Origin: Psilocybe azurescens
Lineage: Eukaryota; Basidiomycota; Agaricomycetes; Agaricales; Agrocybaceae
Direction of reading: 5' to 3'
Assembly (NCBI GenBank): GCA_023853785.1
Contig: JAJIRX010000095.1
Span: 186,001 to 250,000, forward strand
DNA: 64,000 bases
In this document: one piece after another, positions 46,400 through 59,900 of the stretch
Position numbering within the stretch: the stretch's first letter is position 1
Layout of the letters: the number at the start of each line of letters is the position of its first letter
The notes under the pieces: generated by a model
What the model saw: only the letters and a program-made list of their open reading frames with translations
Database searches by the model: none
Told to the model about the DNA's origin: nothing
Translations under genes and position numbers: made by a program

Positions 46400-46705
46400 T
46401 CAATTCAGTGATATCAACGGTCTTATTTCAAGGATACGGTCAAAAATACTGTCGGTAGAGTCGAATGCGTCCGGCAACATATAGCTCTGTATGACTGAAT
46501 CTGTCATAAATTTGGGGTCGTAATCAAGAACAAGGGCGGTGAGTATATGCCAGCATATGTCACAATCAGATTCTTCGATCTGTCTGAAGGGCAGGCACAA
46601 AAATAAGTGAGATGCCGGTCTCGATTTGGACTTATAGAAATATGTTCCCGGGGATAATTGCATTGACCAAACGCATTCGTCGCCTTTTTGGGACAATTGG
46701 TACAT
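46400..46705 (-). CDS. Hypothetical protein fragment, low confidence
   Basis: A 101-codon frame from ATG 46705 (MYQLSQKGDECVWSMQLSPG, FRQIEESDCDICWHILTALV) with ordinary amino-acid composition. No family recognised; it could be a first exon or a remnant. Confidence 0.25.
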   Translation of the reverse strand: MYQLSQKGDECVWSMQLSPGTYFYKSKSRPASHLFLCLPFRQIEESDCDICWHILTALVLDYDPKFMTDSVIQSYMLPDAFDSTDSIFDRILEIRPLISLN

Positions 46706-46904
46706 GCATAATCGTTGATTTTGGGCGTTTCCGATTCACTTATGAAGATACCGACATAGGATGCCGGTTTGTCCTATATTAGCTGGAGAAATAGAAATCA
46801 ATTTTGCACCCACCTTCCTATTCGACGAGCTTATGCTCAACTACACCACAAGTGCAAGTGTGTTTATTTTTACGCTGAAGGGTATTGGCTGATACTCCTC
46901 ACAG

Positions 46905-48487
46905 ATGGCTACTTTTCATAGAGGACCGCTGTACAAGGCTGTAGCAGAGACTCAGATTGCTGGATCACAGTCTGAACGTACAGGGCGACGTTCTCACAAA
47001 ATGATGTCCGTCGCGAGGAGAAAAGAGCCTGTCTGGCCCCCTGCTCTTGAGGAAGCGCTTCTCGAAGGTGAGTACAATTTTATGATTTCCGCCTGTCCAC
47101 CCACTAATGACTAATGTCATCTTTTAGCGCTGAGACTGTATCGCCCCATCTCCAAAAGCGGACGACCACTCCGCCGTTTCACCAAGAGAAATTGCTTCAT
47201 TTCGAGGCATATCTTGAAGAAGACTGGCAAGAGCAGGACACCCAAGCAGGTTGGAAGCCGGCTGCAGCAGATATCTGAGAGCTCCCCAGATGCCGAATGT
47301 TCGTGATACAATCTCATCCCTATCCTCTGTTATTGATCGGAAAATATGTAGTGAAAAGGTTAATTACCAGTCGAGACTTCAATCGTGACGCGCCTTCTCC
47401 ACAGATGCACTCCTCGCCCTCACACTCAAGCCCTATACTTGTGTCCAACCCATCCGAATACACTGCGTCGACCGTATCTGACACGGGCTCTCCTGAAGCC
47501 ATGACAATATCTTCTCACTTCGAACAATCACACGAATCTGCGAGAGTAGACAGAAGTCCTGTTTGTTCGAGCACATACTCGCATGTCGGCTTTCCTGAGA
47601 ATACATCATCGCGTTACGACAGCTCCACTAGCAACGATTCTGTATCTCTCCTCGTCGAGCTCATTTCCGCAGATATTGCGAACAGAGCATCCGCACAGCT
47701 TGGTCTCGATGCAGACATTAGCGAACATGGTGTCGACTTTATTCTATCCCTTGGCGCCAACGAAAACTTAGGCAACATCAACTCTTTCTATAACGCCCGC
47801 AAGCTCTCGAACATCCCTTCACAGTTTCTATTCTATCAAGCTCCTCAACTCACCATCTTATCCCCGTTCTTTTCGCCTGAGATGGCTTATCTCTGCACGT
47901 ACCGGGTCTACATGGATGGTTCGATTCAGGTTCACACTGAGAACATTCCCCTCCTAGCTTCCATTGCACCGGAAGAACACCTCTCTGAGTCCCATGTTTG
48001 GCGTGCGCCGATTCTTCCTGAATACTGGGGCAAGCTCAGTGGCAGTCCAGGTGAATTTCTTCGTTTATAGCTGTCTATGTCCATTAACGTCCTTGCCGTA
48101 GTCCTCGATCGGTACACCGTTATGCTTGAGATATCCGAGTTAGCCCCGATGCCTCGTCCAGATTATCCCACTAGCATGCCCAAGTTTTCCGTTGCCTTCA
48201 ACTTCAAGCCTGCTTCAAATGAGAATTCATGTATCAGTTTCTACCCAAACACAGCCTACGACGAACCGGCGCTGAGCTCTGTCTTCCCCGCCGTCACGGT
48301 TCCGATGCAAGTCAACGGTGGCCTCTCAGCTTCTTCGTCTATCTCCAATATATCAGCACATGACGCAGATAGTAGCCGCATGTACAGCTGGTTCGATCCG
48401 TCAGGTTCTTACGCACAGTATCCACTCCTGAACACGGAGAGCAATGACCATAATATTTCTTCTCCCTACGTTTTTTCCCAATTCTAA
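46905..48487 (+). CDS. TEA/ATTS-domain transcription factor
   Basis: Four exons: 46905-47067, 47128-47302, 47371-48050 and 48102-48487, 467 residues, no frame break. The TEA DNA-binding domain spans residues ~43-108 over the first intron: EPVWPPALEEALLEALRLY, then GRPLRRFTKRNCFISRHI, LKKTGKSRTPKQVGSRLQQI. The third helix KSRTPKQVGSRLQ is the recognition helix, near-identical in pattern to fungal TEC1/AbaA and animal TEF-1. The remainder is Ser-rich with a better-ordered block ISEHGVDFILSLGANENLGN and a YLCTYRVYMDGSIQVHTE segment, then a tail ending in YVFSQF. TEA factors in fungi control development such as filamentation or sporulation; the role here is unknown. Confidence 0.92.
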
Positions 48488-51138
48488 AGCCCTGCGTTTA
48501 TATGTCCGGACACTGTTGTAGTATGTTCCAAAATTTCTACTTGAACACCCGCTTATTTTTGACCATCCTCATTATCTTCAACCTTATTCACGCTGTAAAT
48601 AGCAGTATCATTATTATCTTCAACTGATGCCTTCTACGCTATTGCCTTTATAGTTTACATTCACCTTTCTTCTTCTACTCCGACGTGTTCACCTCCATTT
48701 GTATTAAGTTTTGACCTTTTGCCATTGTTCCACAGGCCTTTGTACCACTTTACAGCAGGCCCTCTAGACCTGTACTTTAATGCGAACAAACTTTAAGTCC
48801 CGGATGCATCAGGTCGTGAGATTAGGTATCCGGGCATATAAATCGAAAGGTTTACCTATTCTACTATCGGTACCTAAGTGCTGATTACTAAGTCCATAGT
48901 TATTCATATATAATCGAACCTAAATCTTGTAGGGAACCAGGTGCTATTTTAATCTCGCCGTATGGCACATCTTTCAGTGCAATCAGAGAGGAAACTTAAG
49001 TCATTCCCTGGACACCCGAAAAATTCGCGAGAACTCCCCAGGGAGCCAACACTTAGCACCACTTAGCACCGCAGGTCTCATCAAGCATATAATGAGCGGC
49101 CGTCGGTTATAGGCCCATCGATGAAATAGGATATAGTCACTGGCCACACAACACAAAGGGAAATAAGAGGTTTGACGCTCCTTTCAGAACAACGAAATAA
49201 TTTTACTGATTGAACTTCAAGTAGCCGTAGGCAATAATCAAAAATACAATCTCATATCATGAGGCGAAGACAAAAAGGCCTGGCTAAAGAGGACTTTAAG
49301 AACCCACGGGATGGGCCCTTTGCCTCGAGGGCGCCCGTTTTAGGGAGAAAGTATGCACAGTTGACCGCAGAAGGCTCGAATTGACAAATTGGAAGGCGAA
49401 CTACGCGTCGTTGCATCGTTGTGTCTCCCTATCAGTTGATGCAGGCCCGTCTCCCAAATCAGTTTTCCTATTGCAAATACAGGATTTATCAAAGACGATC
49501 AAGGAGACAGGCCGCTCGAAAGGGTTCGATCTTATTCCATAGCCTGGGAAAAAGTAGTGCAACTTAGCTTTTAACCGTATTATACCAGATTGTACCATCT
49601 TGATTAGGGCCCTGGTAATCATCTGAATCAATTTGCTTTGCTCAGGGCAATGCGGTGATGTCGTGATTTCCCGACCACCATCGCCGGAGACTTTAGATCA
49701 GCTGGCCGATGTCAGCAGCAGAAGAGGTTTCTTTGGAAGTCTATATATCCTCCAAACCTCCCTACATGGCTGCATGCGGAGGAAGATGAAAGAAAGTGAA
49801 AAGGGCACATGTGTATATGTTATCTGCACCCGGCGGGTGATTCGATGAATTGTTTTGATTAGATAGGACTTAGATAAAATGCCCTGCCTGCCTTACGGAG
49901 AGGAAATTAGGCAGTCGAATTCCATCCAAATTAGTCTTTGCCAAGGGATCCCGACTGGTCGCAACTCTGTCGCATTTTACGAGATTTTACGCCATTTGTG
50001 ATTGCAACCTTATTCGCTGTATCTGAGCTCACCCCACACGGATCAATCAGCTTATGTGATAAATAGTTAAACTAGTCAATGATTACTTTTGAGGGGCCTC
50101 ACTACACTTGAAAGAAGTGTAATCTATACCGTGTAGGAGGCATATACCGTAAAAAGAATAAGTAAAGGAAGGCAGACTCATGATTTTTCTGATCCCTAGG
50201 ATACCCAAGGCCACATAGTCTTACAAACAAGCTAACTGAGTTTAGATGATATCAGTACAAGGAGATGATGAGAGTAAGTTAACCCCTACTGTATTAGTTG
50301 TAAGCAATGATCGGTACAAATATACACATCGACTAGGTCTTTTAATTTATACAAATCCGTCTCTTTTTGCTCGTGCCTCTGCGGTGCCGTATACAAGGAG
50401 CATAAGTATTATGAGGCAAGGTACGAAGACTAATCAAGGTTAACTCGGTAAAACTCCAGGGATCTACATATTAAGCAATCAAAGCGGTAAGTTACAGAGC
50501 CACAAGAAAGGTCACAGGACTACTAGTAAGTGCCAATGCCGATGAAGGCGGCGATGGGCGTCAGTCACACATTGGTTCAAGGTTGAGGCGCTGAGTCCGC
50601 TGGACCATATAAATTGTGTGAATTTAATAAATAGAGAAAATTCAGATTTAACGGAGAAGGCAGTTGAAAGACGAAAGCGTGCTAGCGGCGAGCGCGGTAA
50701 GAGCAGATTTATTAGCTTTATTCTCCGCCAGACGTAGCCGCTCCTTACATAAGACGAAGACATTTTCGGGGCTATCTTCCGAAGTCCAAGTCATGGAGCA
50801 CAGCTTTCGTTAACTAAAACTAGTTCCATGACCGCTAGGACACCTTTTCTTGACTTGACTTAATAACCACGCATGTACATATGTTTAGGTCATGTCGGTC
50901 TCGCCGAGTCGCATACTGCTTTGTCTTGAGCCAGCCACAGCACCCGGGTCAACTGTTCAATGGTTCAGGACTGCTTAATAGTAGATACTTCCTAAGCTTG
51001 CAGACAATTGTTAGGAAACGAGACCTGCCATAGTCGAATTTGGTTCATGAAGGTCAGGCTACTTCTGGTAGTATGGTCAAGTTATGGTCAAGCAGTCTAC
51101 GATCTTCGAGTGAATGTCAGCGGGACTCGCTCGGGCCT
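48488..51138. other. Intergenic, no gene seen
   Basis: A 2.65-kb stretch without a supported gene. It contains a pyrimidine-rich 3' flank of the TEA gene and a small direct repeat ACTTAGCACC at 49051-49070. No tRNA-like structure was recognised. Confidence 0.4.
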
Positions 51139-53616
51139 GTTATTCTTCTGTCAGAATTGATAGTATCCATAGGTGATTGGAGCTTACGTCAACGTCAACC
51201 TGGTGTATGCTTTGAAAATTCTCTTATAACGTTGTTCAAATGTCTCCCCCAAGAACTCAGGCTCATCCTTGATACTGATCTTATAGCGCAATACCAGCAT
51301 GGTTAAGACAGCAATTCCTTCCGTCTCAAAAAATCTGGTAGCTCGTTAGACATGTTTTCGTGATCTCGGAATCAAATCTCACTTTCTACCGAGACATGCA
51401 CGGGCGCCTATACAAAATTAGCGAAGAAATTCAGAGCAAGTACAACACAAAGGGACTTACCAGCACTGAATGGAAGGAACGCGTCTCGGTTCCAATCAGG
51501 TTTGAGGAAACGCGATGGTTTGAACGACTCCGGCTCATCCCAGTAGCGAGCTACAATTAACGCAATCTATGTTAGGATATTTTGTAAGTAATTAAGTGCG
51601 TAATGTACGTACGATTGTAGTGGAGGCCAGGGCAATGGATTGTAACACGTGTACCTTTGGCAACGGGGACTGTCCTCTTCTGACCGTGAATGTTGCCCAC
51701 TGTGAGCGCTGTGTCTTCAGCGCTGATCTTAGGAATCAACGGTGCCTGTGAATTATTATTGAGCTGCAGCTGGTTGATGGCATAAATGTACAGACAGGTG
51801 GGAATAGGCGCAATGTTTCGTAGAAGGCTCTAAGAAATCAATCCGATATCAGTAGTAGTTTGAACATCCTGCAGGAGGCCTTACGCCATGGAATGTGTTA
51901 GACGAGGCATATCCTCATATGTCTGTAGAGGATCAATGAAAGTCGAACTTGTAAGCAGAAATATACAGAGATGTGATGTACGTACCGGCATTCTGCCATC
52001 AGGTAGGGTAATTTTGATATGCTGAAACAATTTCTCTTGTTCCTCTTCATAGAGAGCTAGAAGAGCAAAGGTGAAGCACAAAGTGTGCGCGGTAGTCTGT
52101 TTGACAATAACTTGAGCCTTTGCGTCAACTCTTCTAAGGCTCGCCTACCTCGTGTCCAGCCAAGAGAAAGATGAAGATATTGCCTTTCACCTCAAAGGAT
52201 CAGGCGATGTTTGGATGAGAACGTCATGATACTCACCTATAAGCTCATCTGTTGTGAGCCGAACTCCATCCGAATCGTCATCGTTAGCTTCCAACAAGTT
52301 AGTAAAAAGATCATGACGTTCTATTTTCTCGGATGTGATGCGGTCTTGAACCATTTCGGCCATGTATACCTGATTATAGAGTCACATAGTCAGATATTCC
52401 TGGAAGTGGATAAAATCGAGACGAGATAACTCACCCCCAATTCCTCATATGCAAGCTTGACCTTCCTTAAGCGAGGTGTACCGTATTTTAAAAGCCAGTT
52501 TGGAAATAGCAATTTGATTGTAACATCAACGGATGCGGTGTGGAGAGAATCTTTGAAGGATAACCGATGACCAGAGGGGATGCCTTGGTCCGCATCATGC
52601 CATGTCATCGTTTTACCGAACCCTTGTATGGATGTCAATCACTAGACTTCGGAATACAAAGGAGAAACTTACCAGCGACACCGATAACAAATAGCGCAAT
52701 CTACGGAAGTGTTAGCTGTACGAGATGATTTTAACAAAATCTGAGCACGCAACTGGCAGGGTAATGTCCAGGCAGTGGTCAACCGTAATGACATCCTGAT
52801 TTTTCCATACTTCGTTGAATAAGCCGTCCATTATTTTGACCGTTTCATCCCAGACAAGTTTGTTATTACGCTACGATCGTGATCAGATAGGTAAATCAAA
52901 TGTAAAATTAAACCAAGACATACGTCCGAGAACGCTGGGGCGGTTATCTTCCTGTATTTCTTCCAATCCTCGCCTTCGGATGCCACAATGTTGTACCCAT
53001 ACATAGACAGTCCAATATACTGCTCGACGGGTTTCGGAAACCGAAATCTGGACGAAGTGATTTCCTTCATCGAGGTATGGTTGTCAATCATCTATTCAAG
53101 GTTGAGTGACAACCCGCTGAACGCCATACCTTAATCACATCGGCATCGGCAGTTGCAAACGCTGTCGATGTGTATGGAAAGGCAGACACCTAGATGCATC
53201 CGTAGTATCAGAGGTTATCACTAGGAGAAATAGCCAGCTAAGCATACCATCGACATCATATCCCACTCCTTGAAGACTGAGGTGGGACCGAGTGTAATTC
53301 AGTTTCGTGAGTGGGTATTCATCTTGGGACGCATAGTGAAAGAGAGGCGCACCGCTATGTTTGTCTTGAAAGAAGGAGTTGAAGCCTGGTGCTACGCCAG
53401 GAATCGATCCCAAGAAAGACATGGCACTGTCATCGCGGAAGAGGACACGGTATCCTGGGAGATTCCTTTCGAGAGACATGTTAAGACCAGACCAAAAGAA
53501 TTATAGAAAGGGAGCGAAACGTACTGAATAGCTCGCAGTGCATTCCAATAGCTTAACAGCTTTCGAACGACGTAGAGAACAGTAAGTGCTAGCAGGAATA
53601 GAGGGATTCCCTGCAT
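51139..53616 (-). CDS. Cytochrome P450 monooxygenase
   Basis: Seventeen exons on the minus strand, from ATG 53616: 53616-53525, 53465-53353, 53276-53248, 53189-53130, 53091-52924, 52870-52754, 52700-52673, 52622-52435, 52369-52237, 52183-52149, 52096-51986, 51922-51885, 51829-51796, 51745-51613, 51550-51461, 51407-51383, 51334-51139. All junctions are in phase, giving 529 residues. Features in order: N-terminal membrane anchor MQGIPLFLLALTVLYVVRKL; C-helix WKKYRKITAPAFS; I-helix LLAGHETTAHT (318-325); K-helix ETLR (~375); FKPSRFL; and heme loop FSAGARACLG with the thiolate Cys near 460, followed by KFFETEGIAVL. It belongs to the multi-intron class typical of basidiomycetes (CYP5144/CYP5150-like clans). 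Substrate unknown. Confidence 0.93.
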
Positions 53617-54123
53617 GGGGAGCAAGAGTGGACTATCTTGTTCTCCATACGACAGACGGGTGGCTTTTAACGGGCTAAAAATGGGCACGGTGAGAAATTG
53701 TTATGAACAAAATGTCAAACAAGGAGCTATTCGAAGGCATTGACGGCAGTGTCTATGCCATGCTCTACCTTCAGGCCACCATTGAAAGAATAGCTTTACT
53801 CTGAGATAACAAAGGTGGTTCTAAATGAAAGTGTGACCAGCGTGGAAAGACAAGCTTGAAACTAGAATGCTTGATTTCCCCTATCCAACAAAAAGGGGAT
53901 GTACGTACTCGATTAAGTGACCGATGGTTCCTGACATCAATTTTGGACTTATACATGGTATCGTGAGTATTGAAGCTATTCTTAAGTTATTATGTACAGA
54001 TAATCTGTCCAACAGTTATAGCATAACGACAATTTTTAACAAAAACAGCAGAAAGAAAATGGTGGGAGAGAGAGCGAGAGAAACAGAAACAAAGGGAGAA
54101 AGAGAGACGGAGACGGAGAAAAG
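53617..54123. other. Intergenic
   Basis: P450 promoter and 3' flank of the F-box gene. A purine-rich GAGAGA/GACGGAGACGG tract lies at 54065-54118. No gene seen. Confidence 0.4.
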
Positions 54124-55514
54124 TTACAACTCCTCGATTTGAAGACTGCGATTTTTCCAATAACGCCAATTTTTATCTTTACTATCCGCCATCCTCTTCG
54201 CACAAGCATTGATCATCTTCTCATACATAATCATCGGCGTCGACTTCCTAAACACACGCACAGCAGCCGTCACCAGCACCGTTTTCTGTGGCGCGTCCTG
54301 CGGCGTCCAGAACCGCGAGCCTAGCATACGAAGCAGTACGCCGTCATCAACGTTCGGCATGATTTCACCAAGCGACAGATACTCGAGTTTCTCGAAGTAT
54401 CCAGGGCGGTTCCCGCGCAGTGGTGGGCACGTGAGCATAAGGAGGACGTGATCGTTGATGTCCACTCCGGATATGACGAGGGTCTCCAAATTTTCGAGGA
54501 CGTCTTGTTCGAACCACCCAGCTGCGTCCAGACCCTGCGCGTTCTCTACTTGCAGCATCAGCTTGGTCAACGTGCACCGCGATCGCCGGAGGAGTTTCCA
54601 CAGATACATGCACGCCGAAACGTCGATGGCGTCGAGTTCGATGCTGACGAGGGCCGGGAAGGTGAAGAGATACAGGAAGGTTTTGATGTCCTTTTTGTGG
54701 CCTGTGATAGCCAAACTGCGAAGTTGAGTGTGTTCAACACGGATCTGTTGATCGTCGTTCTCTAGCGGGGGACATCTAGCAATCTGACGTCGACTTCCTG
54801 AAGATTGGGGCATAGCCTGAGAGCCTCGATGAATATCTTGAAAGTGAAGCCTCCGGAAACGAGAGTATGAAGGTTTGCGCTTGCTGGTGCCGTAACAAGC
54901 CCGGTGGAAAGCCATTCCAGATGCTTCAAATTTGGAATTTGCTGGAAAGAGCTCCAAATATCGCCGACACGCTCCGGGGACTCCAGAACTTGGAATACAT
55001 GGGATATAGTCGCTTTTCGCAACATAGGAGACGCCAAGTTACCAATTCTGTTCATGCATTTGACCAAAAGCGGCGGAAGGCTGTTTTGCGTAAAGTGGAA
55101 CTCGACGTTGGCCCAATTATCGGCGCGTTGGACGAGTAAAGCGAGTATCTCATGCGTCGCCTGATGTTCTTCTGCGTGAAGACGGCGGGACTGGTGTAAT
55201 ACAATATCAAGACTATGTCCGTCGCCGTAATTGAGCCACAACTTGATGCGATGGATGTGTTCAAGTCGAGGATGCATGATGGCAATCGACCTCCACAGTG
55301 GCCTCGTCATGCATGCGATGGATCTCCATCGACGGCATATCTGGGTCAGGGGAAAGGGAGTGACTGGGTAGGCAGGGGAGAATACAGGAGTAATGAAATG
55401 CAGAATGCCTTCCGGCGTCTGTGGTTCCGTAGGAGGTTCCATCACGAATAACAGGATCTCGCGAACCATCTCGTCAGGAAGATCATTGATATCTTTTTTC
55501 TGTGCGGCCATCAT
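54124..55514 (-). CDS. F-box/LRR-like protein with one frame break
   Basis: Single exon from ATG 55514 (MMAAQKKDINDLPDEMVREI). The F-box covers residues ~8-70: INDLPDEMVREILLFV, LTQICRRWRSIACMTRPLWR. Leu-rich stretches follow (IPNLKHLEWLSTGL, LCPNLQEVDVRLLDVP). One C is missing in the C5 run (plus-strand G run 54767-54771): with six C the frame joins VRLLDVP to PLENDDQQIRVEHTQLRSLA and continues through ALVSIELDAIDVSACMYLWK, LENLETLVISGVD and FEKLEYLSLGEI to the stop. Corrected length 1392 nt, 463 residues. The role would be substrate recognition in an SCF complex. Confidence 0.8.
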
Positions 55515-56932
55515 GACCGAGAGTCTCCGTCCTGTCTCACAGTCTGAGAGGCGGTTATGTAGTACAGAAAGGCATGGGGTGCGTACCAACTGTATGTATA
55601 GACTGCAACACCGTCGAGGCAGCCATGGAGGGAAAATCTACAGACAATGAATACGTCAGTGACTGCCCGTACTTCGGTAGATCATGTAAGGTGAACTTAC
55701 TTAGAATTGTAGACATTGTTATGTCAACATCGTCCCGGACGTCTTGCATTGCGGAAGTATGCCCTGGCTGGAGGTTTGAAGAAACTTTGCAATTCACAAT
55801 TTTCTCGGGTTAAAAGACGAGACGTTGAGCATTGTGGGCATCTCTACAAGGTAACCAAGCAGCGACGATAATACAAGCGTCTTCATTGACCACGAAGTAC
55901 AAGAAGTACAAGAACAAAGAATATGAATTTGATCTGAACAAAGGACTTCCAATTAGAAGTATCAACAAAGGCACGTGACATTTATATTATGCCGGATCAC
56001 GAGGTCAGATACAGTTTTTTTTTTCAACCACTATAAAAATGCAAATCAAACCTATAAAAATGATGATTGAAAGGCTTAGATTATAAGACTACGATGTTGT
56101 TGTGAGTAAATGGGAGGGGCTGAGGAATGACAAAGGGAAGAGTGACAAACATATGGATGAAGCGGCGAAAAAAAGGAAAAGAGAAATAAAGGACGGGAGG
56201 AGAGGAAAGGAGAAAAACGAGCGTAGTAGCTAATTAACCACCAACCCAGTACAATCAATCGAGTGTAAGAATGAAAAAACCAGAGACCGAGGAGGGGCAG
56301 TACGAGAGGAGGGTAAAGGAAAGAATGTGGGATTGTCCTGTTCGATTTCGATTTTCTTTTGGTCAATCACCAAACAGTGAAAAAATGATGGAAATCGCAA
56401 ATATATATAATTGGGAAATGTCGTCATGTTCAGAAAAAGATCTGATGCAGGTGGTCGTAAAAGAGGGGAAGAAATGGGGAGGGCGGAGGGATTATAGGCA
56501 ATCAGCATATGCTAGACAACATATGTGCTTGAGCTGGGGGTGTAAGCTCGCGAATCGCGATCCAAGACCGTAAGGATCCGATAGTGGTTGGTGTAGTGGT
56601 GGTGGTGGCAACGTAACGCAGTCGTGATGACGATATATCTGTCACTGTGGCCATATTTGTAGAGGATGGTGTGTAGTGCGTAAGTGTGAAATCGAGGCAG
56701 AGAAGGATCCGTCATAATGAATTAGAGCATGTCTATATATGGTCGGTCGGTCGTAGGTCGTTAAGAAAGAAAAGAGATCGTGTGTATGGTGCAAGAAGCA
56801 GCAGCGCTATTCATGGCAGGCTGTGATAGTTTGGCGCAGCGGGTGTTCAAGAAAAAGTTTTGTTTTCGGTATCGAGAGTGGTAGAGGGAGAGGAGAAGAA
56901 GAAATAGATGTAGGGAAGAAGACATGGCCGTC
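55515..56932. other. Intergenic
   Basis: Left part is the F-box promoter; right part is the 3' flank of the MUB1-like gene. Purine-rich at 56100-56290. No gene recognised. Confidence 0.4.
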
Positions 56933-59900
56933 CTATCCAATGACCATATCATCCTGATCATTATCCATAGGGGATCGCGGACTAGACATGTTGATCAGAC
57001 GTTGCCTCCTCGAAGGCCCCGCCTCCGCCCTCATCGCCGCATCCGGAGGAGCAGGCGATCCTCCACCATCGGCCAATCTGAGGTAGGTGACACCGCCGTA
57101 TGTCCAAATACTTGTCGCTGTTGTTGTGACGGTGGAAGAACGACATTCGGAGCCACTTCCACAGCAGTACGATGCTGCAGATGGTTCGACGCCGTGGCAC
57201 CAGTGATCGTCTCCGCACGCCTCCGCATACCCTGATCCTGTCCTTGTGCTTGATCTTGATGACCCGCAGGCTGCGCGGTCCCTTGAATATGGAACGTCAA
57301 ATAACTAGTATTCGTCGGATCTTGCGCCTGGGCATGGGCCTGCGACAGCTGCTGTTGGAGCAACTGCGCTTGCGTGAGAGGAGGCCGCATCGTAGGCACA
57401 GGCCTCGGCCGCACATGCGGCGCGTTCGGTTGCACAGTGCGATCACGTGCGATACTTGATTCCGCACGGGGCGAAACAGTAGTACCCGCACCCGCACTCG
57501 TGCTCGTGCTCGCATTGGTATTGGCAGTGCAAATCGGAGCAATCCTAGATGGACCAGCACCCGTCGTCGTAGGACTGACGTACGGCGCGGTTGGCGAGGT
57601 AGAAGCACCCGGTCTGTACCCCCGCATCGCAGTCGCAGTCGTGTCACCATCACCACCAACGCCATGGTGTCCGTGTCCATGACCTTGCGCCCTTTCCCTT
57701 TCCCTCTCCCTTTCCCTTTCTCGTTCCCTTTCTCTTTCCCGTTCGCGCTGCCGCCGCTCAGTCCGTGGCGTATTCCCATTGATGATCGGCACATTCCCAT
57801 TCCCCTCATTCCCACCCTCAACCGCGATCCTCACTGCCCCTGCGCCTCCGCCACCCGCAAGGTCTGCAACCACACCCACAGGCTGAGATGCGATCGTCGC
57901 ACTTGCCGCAGAAGCAGCCGCGCTCTGACTCTGCCCATGTACGTGGTCTCCTAAATTTTCCTCATCCACATCCTTCGCGCTGCACCAGAACCGGTGCCCC
58001 TCGCTCCACGCCGTGCTCTGGCACTCTTTCCCGCAGTATTTAGCTTTTCTGCATCGCCTGCATTTGGCAAATTCTCGTGGATATGTTTCCCATTTTCCGC
58101 ACATCACTGTTAAATGATAACAATAATAGTCAGTTAATATTATCATCCAAATAAATAAAATTATAAAGTGGACAGCAGAAAGAAAGGGAAAAGGATGAAA
58201 GGGAAAGGAAACAAGACAAAAAAATCAAAAGGAGAAAACTCACTGTTCGCACACTGCCTAATCCCACCTCTGCTGTCGTCCTTCCTACACGCATTCCTCA
58301 TAATCACGCCCGCCCAATACTGGATCTCTGGGGGCAACCTGGGCGGGGGTTGGGCAGATCGGTCTCCGTCGAGCTCGGCTTGAACGTGAACCGCTCCACG
58401 AGCGAAAACACGTTCGTCTGCTTCGCGGAGGAGGGCGCGCCAGTACCGGTAATGGGTGGGGTGCTGCTCACTACAGGAGTTTGCTGTGACGAGGAGGAGG
58501 TAGAGGGGTTGGCGGCGGTGGACGAAGTGGAGGAGGTTTTACCACGGCTATTACCTGTGGCTGCGTTTGTGAAGGCTCTGAAAAAGCCGTCTCTTGTTGA
58601 AGTTGTCGTCGGGCTGGTATTCGTGCTCGTGCTCGCCGTCGCCGACGCCGATGACGAAGAAGCAGCATTCCCAGCCACCACCCGCTCCCGCTCCCTCATC
58701 TTCTCCCTCTCCCTCGTACCCTGCGCGGGCACCCCCACTCCAAACCTTGCCCCCGGCAAATTTACACTCGCCGGGTGGAACGTCACCCGCGGCTTATAGA
58801 ACGCCTGCCTTACATGAGGGTACTTGCTCAGGTACGCGAGGAGCTGCAGGCTGAGGAGCACGTCCTCGTCGCGGTACGGGCCCGAGTCCGCATCGCGGTG
58901 GTGGTGGCTACTGCTGCTTGTGCGGCCAGCACCGACGCCGCCGATGCCCCCACCGATAAGGGTGGCAAGATGTGCAGCGGCAGTGGTAGCGGCGGTGCCC
59001 TGGGCTGCACCTGTTGCTGTTGCGCCCCCTGCACCAGCAGCAGTGTTCTCTCCTCCTGCTGGCGCAGGCCGTCCGCGGATCGTCGCCGTCCTATGGTGTG
59101 CATGCACATGCGCACCAGGCTGAGGCTGATTCCCTCTCGTGGCGCCGCCCGTCGTCGTCGTCGCTCCAGCCATCATCGGCAGTCCCACAACCGCCGCTCT
59201 GGGCGTCACATCCGGCGCATCCACCGCCGTCGCCGTATTATTCCTCCTCCTCCTTTCTCCAGCTCCAGCACCACCGTCCATCGCATTCAGATTGAGCACT
59301 CGGGGCGTCGCGCCCTCGCCGCCAATGGCTCCGGGGGCACCGGGCGGTGCACCCATCGCAAAATCATCGTTCGGTTCCAACGACACAATCCCATCTTCCA
59401 CGCCCACGCCCACATCAACGCCCACGCCTCCGTCGCCAACGACGCCGCCCGCCTCGGTGATGATGATGTGCGCATCCGCATCGAGCCCGCCGACCTGGAG
59501 CGTCTGCGGGCCGGCGTTCGGCTCGTCCGAGACGATGCCCACTGCACGTCGGCCCATGTTGTGGCGCGGGACGACGACGCCAGTACCGCGGGGCCGACGC
59601 TCGGGCGAGGGCGAGGCGGACGCGGAGGCGACATCGGAGTCGATCCGGTCGCGATCTGAGATTCGGTCCATGTCGACGTCGATGTCCGGGTCGTTGTCGA
59701 TGTCGTCTTCGGTCTCGGTCTCCGCGCGGGAGACGTCTGTGGAGGCGGAAGGGGATTCGGGGGCAGCTCGCGGTGGCGGGGGCGCCGCCCGCGCACGGTG
59801 TTGCTTGTGGCGATTGTGGTGGCAACGGCAGTGGTGGTGGCAGGGTTGGTGGTGGTGTGAGGGTTTGCTGTTGTAGGAAGGTTGTCCCAGATGGGACGGG

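Noticed and set aside
58775..59876. Long plus-strand frames antisense to MUB1
   Set aside because: Composition is Arg/Ser/Pro/His noise opposite a GC-rich insert; conserved MUB1 blocks are on the minus strand.
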